This document shows, in pieces, positions 61,672 through 64,000 of a stretch of 64,000 bases of DNA. Within the stretch, counting starts at the first letter, position 1. Each line of letters opens with the position of its first letter. This stretch comes from Flavobacterium piscisymbiosum. Its GTDB lineage: Bacteria; Bacteroidota; Bacteroidia; Flavobacteriales; Flavobacteriaceae. The DNA is taken from contig NZ_JAJJMM010000001.1 of assembly GCF_020905295.1 (NCBI RefSeq), positions 186,001 to 250,000 of the forward strand. The letters run 5' to 3'. The position numbers and the translations under genes were made by a program. The notes beneath the pieces are model-generated. The model was not told the DNA's origin and did not search any database. It saw only the letters and a list, made by a program, of their open reading frames with translations.

Positions 61672-64000
61672 ATGGAAAGTTTTCTTTTAGTTGCGTTATT
61701 TTGTTTCTTAATCTATATCTTTAATACCATCAAAGGTCGTTTTAATCACCTCGAAAACGACATTCAGAAACTTAACAAGAAGATCGATCTTTTAAAAACA
61801 GTTGAAAAACCTGCTGAAATTATTCCTGTTGCACCAATTCCTGTTGCAAAAAAAGAAGAATTTAAGATTGAGCCTGAACAATCGAACAAAGTAAATTTTG
61901 AAATTGCTAAACCAGAAGCTACAAAAGAAACAACTCCCATTCTAAACAAAAGAGAAGATGCTACTGAAATAAAACCAGACAAACCTCTTTTCCCTATTGA
62001 ATTACAGCCTGCTCCAACACGCAAGGACACTATCAAAAAACCTATAGAACCACAAAAATCATTTTGGGAAAACTTCAAGGAGAAAAATCCGGATTTAGAG
62101 AAATTCATCGGAGAAAACCTGATCAACAAAATTGGAGTTTTAATTCTGGTTTTAGGAATTAGTTATTTTGTAAAATATGCCATCGACAAAGACTGGATCA
62201 ACGAACCAGCAAGAGTTGGAATTGGCGTATTATGCGGTGCACTAGTTATGGGAATTGCTCATAAACTGCGCAAAAATTACGCAGCCTTCAGTTCGGTCAT
62301 TGTTGCCGGAGCGATTGCAATTTTTTATTTCACAATAGGAATCGCTTTTCACGATTACCATTTATTCAATCAAACGGTCGCCTTTAGTATAATGGTCATT
62401 ATTACAGCTTTTAGCGCTTTAATATCATTATCTTATGACAGGGTCGAACTAGCTGTTCTTTCACTAATAGGCGGATTTGCGGTTCCGTTTATGGTAAGCA
62501 CTGGCGAAGGAAATTATGTAGTTCTTTTTAGCTATATCATTATTCTAAATATTGGAATTTTAGCTATCGCATATTATAAAAAATGGAATCTGGTTAATAT
62601 ACTTACCTACATCTTTACGGTCCTATTATATACGGCTTGGTTAACCAGAGATTTAAGTTCTGATAAACCCCATTATTTAGGAGGTTTAATATTTGGTTTT
62701 ATTTTCTATTTCATTTTTATATTAATGAACCTTGTAAATAACATTCGATCTAAAGGAGAATTTTCTAAAACCCAACTCACTATTTTGGCCAGCAATACCT
62801 TTTTGTTTTATGCTGCAGGAATGGCGATTTTGACCAATTATCATCCGGAATTAAAAGGTTTATTTACTACGATTCTTGCCTTGCTGAATTTAATTTATGC
62901 CTGGATTTTATACAAAAAATTCGATCTCGACCAGAAAGCTGCTTATTTACTTATTGGTCTAACGCTGACATTTATAACATTAGCAATTCCTATTCAGTTC
63001 GAAGGGAATTATATTACCTTATTTTGGGCCGCAGAAGCCGTTCTATTATTATGGTTATCTCAAAAATCTAAAATTACAAGCTATCGATTTGGCTCTATAA
63101 TAGTTCATATTCTAATGATTTTCAGTCTGATCATGGACTGGAACAAATACTACAATGGCACTTTACCTTTAAATATTATCATAAATCCTATATTTATAAC
63201 GGGTGTTTTTGCTGCAGGCTCATTGTTTGCCATTTGGTATTTATTAAAAAATGAAACCGAAAATTCAACGATATTCGGCATCAGCTTTAATCCTGAAAAA
63301 TATAAAAGAATCGTTTTAGAAGTAGCTTTTGTAATTAGTTATTTCACCGGTTTATTCGAAGTTATTTATCAATCGAATCATTATATCGATAACCTTTACA
63401 GTTCGATCGCATTCCCTATTTTGTATCACTTGTTATTCTCGGCTTTGTTTTCTTCTTATCTGATAAAAAGAAAAACAGAAACCGGATATCAGGGCGCTTT
63501 ATTACTCGCTATTTCGAATATTGTATTGTTTGCCTTTTGGTTCTCTAACTATCCTTTTTTTGAGCACAAAGACATTATTAGTTCAGGAAGCGGAAGAGCA
63601 ATTGCTTTCTGCCTACATTATATTTCATTGATTATCACGATATTTTTTGGGTACCAATTGTTTCAGATTTATAAAAAAGTAGACTTTACCTTTCTTAAAA
63701 GCCGATACTTTATGTGGATCGCAGCATTTTTTATTATTTATATCGCAAGTTCAGAAGTGATGCTTCATGGTCTTATTTTTATGAATTCTCCGGTAACGGC
63801 TCAGGACATACAAACGAGTCCTATGTATGCGAGTTATAAATCTAACTTACCTTATTTACGTGAATTTATTGCCGAAGATTATATTGCATTGGCCAGAACT
63901 AAAATCGTCAAAACAGGATTTCCAGTTCTTTGGGGAGTTTTAGCTTTTGTGTTTTTAATTATTGGAATAAAAAAGCAACTAAAATCTCTGCGAATAATCG
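61672..64000 (+). CDS. DUF2339 multi-span membrane protein, 3' end outside the window
   Basis: ATG 61672 opens a frame that stays open to the last base (776 codons seen). An N-terminal membrane segment (FLLVALFCFLIYIF) is followed by a coiled-coil stretch (FNHLENDIQKLNKKIDLL) and a Pro/Glu/Lys-rich linker to ~120. The DUF2339 signature WENFKEKNPDLEKFIGENLINKIGVLILVLGISYFVKYAIDKDWIN begins near 125, and more than 15 hydrophobic helices follow. The family is large, conserved in Bacteroidota and without assigned function. Start is certain; the C terminus is beyond the window. Confidence 0.85.
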   Translation, partial: MESFLLVALFCFLIYIFNTIKGRFNHLENDIQKLNKKIDLLKTVEKPAEIIPVAPIPVAKKEEFKIEPEQSNKVNFEIAKPEATKETTPILNKREDATEIKPDKPLFPIELQPAPTRKDTIKKPIEPQKSFWENFKEKNPDLEKFIGENLINKIGVLILVLGISYFVKYAIDKDWINEPARVGIGVLCGALVMGIAHKLRKNYAAFSSVIVAGAIAIFYFTIGIAFHDYHLFNQTVAFSIMVIITAFSALISLSYDRVELAVLSLIGGFAVPFMVSTGEGNYVVLFSYIIILNIGILAIAYYKKWNLVNILTYIFTVLLYTAWLTRDLSSDKPHYLGGLIFGFIFYFIFILMNLVNNIRSKGEFSKTQLTILASNTFLFYAAGMAILTNYHPELKGLFTTILALLNLIYAWILYKKFDLDQKAAYLLIGLTLTFITLAIPIQFEGNYITLFWAAEAVLLLWLSQKSKITSYRFGSIIVHILMIFSLIMDWNKYYNGTLPLNIIINPIFITGVFAAGSLFAIWYLLKNETENSTIFGISFNPEKYKRIVLEVAFVISYFTGLFEVIYQSNHYIDNLYSSIAFPILYHLLFSALFSSYLIKRKTETGYQGALLLAISNIVLFAFWFSNYPFFEHKDIISSGSGRAIAFCLHYISLIITIFFGYQLFQIYKKVDFTFLKSRYFMWIAAFFIIYIASSEVMLHGLIFMNSPVTAQDIQTSPMYASYKSNLPYLREFIAEDYIALARTKIVKTGFPVLWGVLAFVFLIIGIKKQLKSLRII

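Overview
The window looks like a chromosomal segment of a Flavobacterium-type Bacteroidota. The evidence is its low GC content, several promoters of the Bacteroidota form TTG-N19-TAnnTTTG (an exact copy precedes the HU gene and two tRNA genes), few Shine-Dalgarno sites, SusC/SusD and TonB receptors, many AraC-type regulators, and gene families typical of Flavobacteriia (DUF3347, GIN/DUF2807, PspC, DUF2339). No rRNA operon, CRISPR array, complete insertion sequence or prophage is visible.

Layout. 1-7.7 kb is mostly housekeeping: a truncated hydrolase, a lipoprotein, an AAA-type kinase-like ATPase, a RecQ helicase coupled to fmt, HU, YqgE, a class-IV aminotransferase and a START-like protein. 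7.8-10.85 kb holds a CAT-anticodon tRNA followed by a small accessory island: a decapitated serine recombinase, two small unknown proteins and a 442-residue protein with a HEPN-like C terminus. The island ends in a decayed copy of the tRNA 3' half. 10.9-12.8 kb is an operon resembling the Bacillus mhq quinone-detoxification genes (dioxygenase, GNAT, hydrolase). 13-20 kb carries AraC regulators, an iron alcohol dehydrogenase, a sirtuin, methionine aminopeptidase and an aldo/keto reductase. 20-26 kb has a Na+/H+ antiporter, the poorly understood DNA-metabolism pair TIGR03915/TIGR03916, and a siderophore-interacting protein with an AraC regulator. 26-34 kb has a TonB receptor divergent from a MocR regulator, a Gdx-type SMR exporter beside a Crp/Fnr regulator, and small unknowns.

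34.2-40.9 kb is a compact polysaccharide-utilisation operon (SusC, SusD, a beta-helix/fibronectin lipoprotein). A palindromic operator sits at its predicted transcription start, and no regulator is encoded nearby. 41.4-43.6 kb is a divergent MFS/AraC pair. 43.6-50.6 kb is a copper-homeostasis island: two tiny Cys-rich exported proteins, a DUF3347 protein, an AraC regulator with a metallochaperone-like N terminus, a Cu(I) P-type ATPase, and a multicopper oxidase with a beta-strand-rich C-terminal extension. 51.6-56.0 kb is a PadR/PspC/GIN envelope-stress-like cluster. 56.2-58.5 kb has trxB, five tandem copies of a ~165 bp hairpin-forming repeat, a tRNA-Pro pseudogene and an intact tRNA-Pro(UGG). 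The window ends with an RlpA-like protein, a secreted beta-helix protein and the first 776 codons of a DUF2339 membrane protein.

The most unusual features are the two tRNA loci that each have a degenerate 3'-half echo downstream, the HEPN-like gene inside one of these echoes, the multicopper oxidase extension, the operator over the susC start site, and a rich set of nested palindromic intergenic repeats. All functional calls come from motif recognition by eye; no database search was run.
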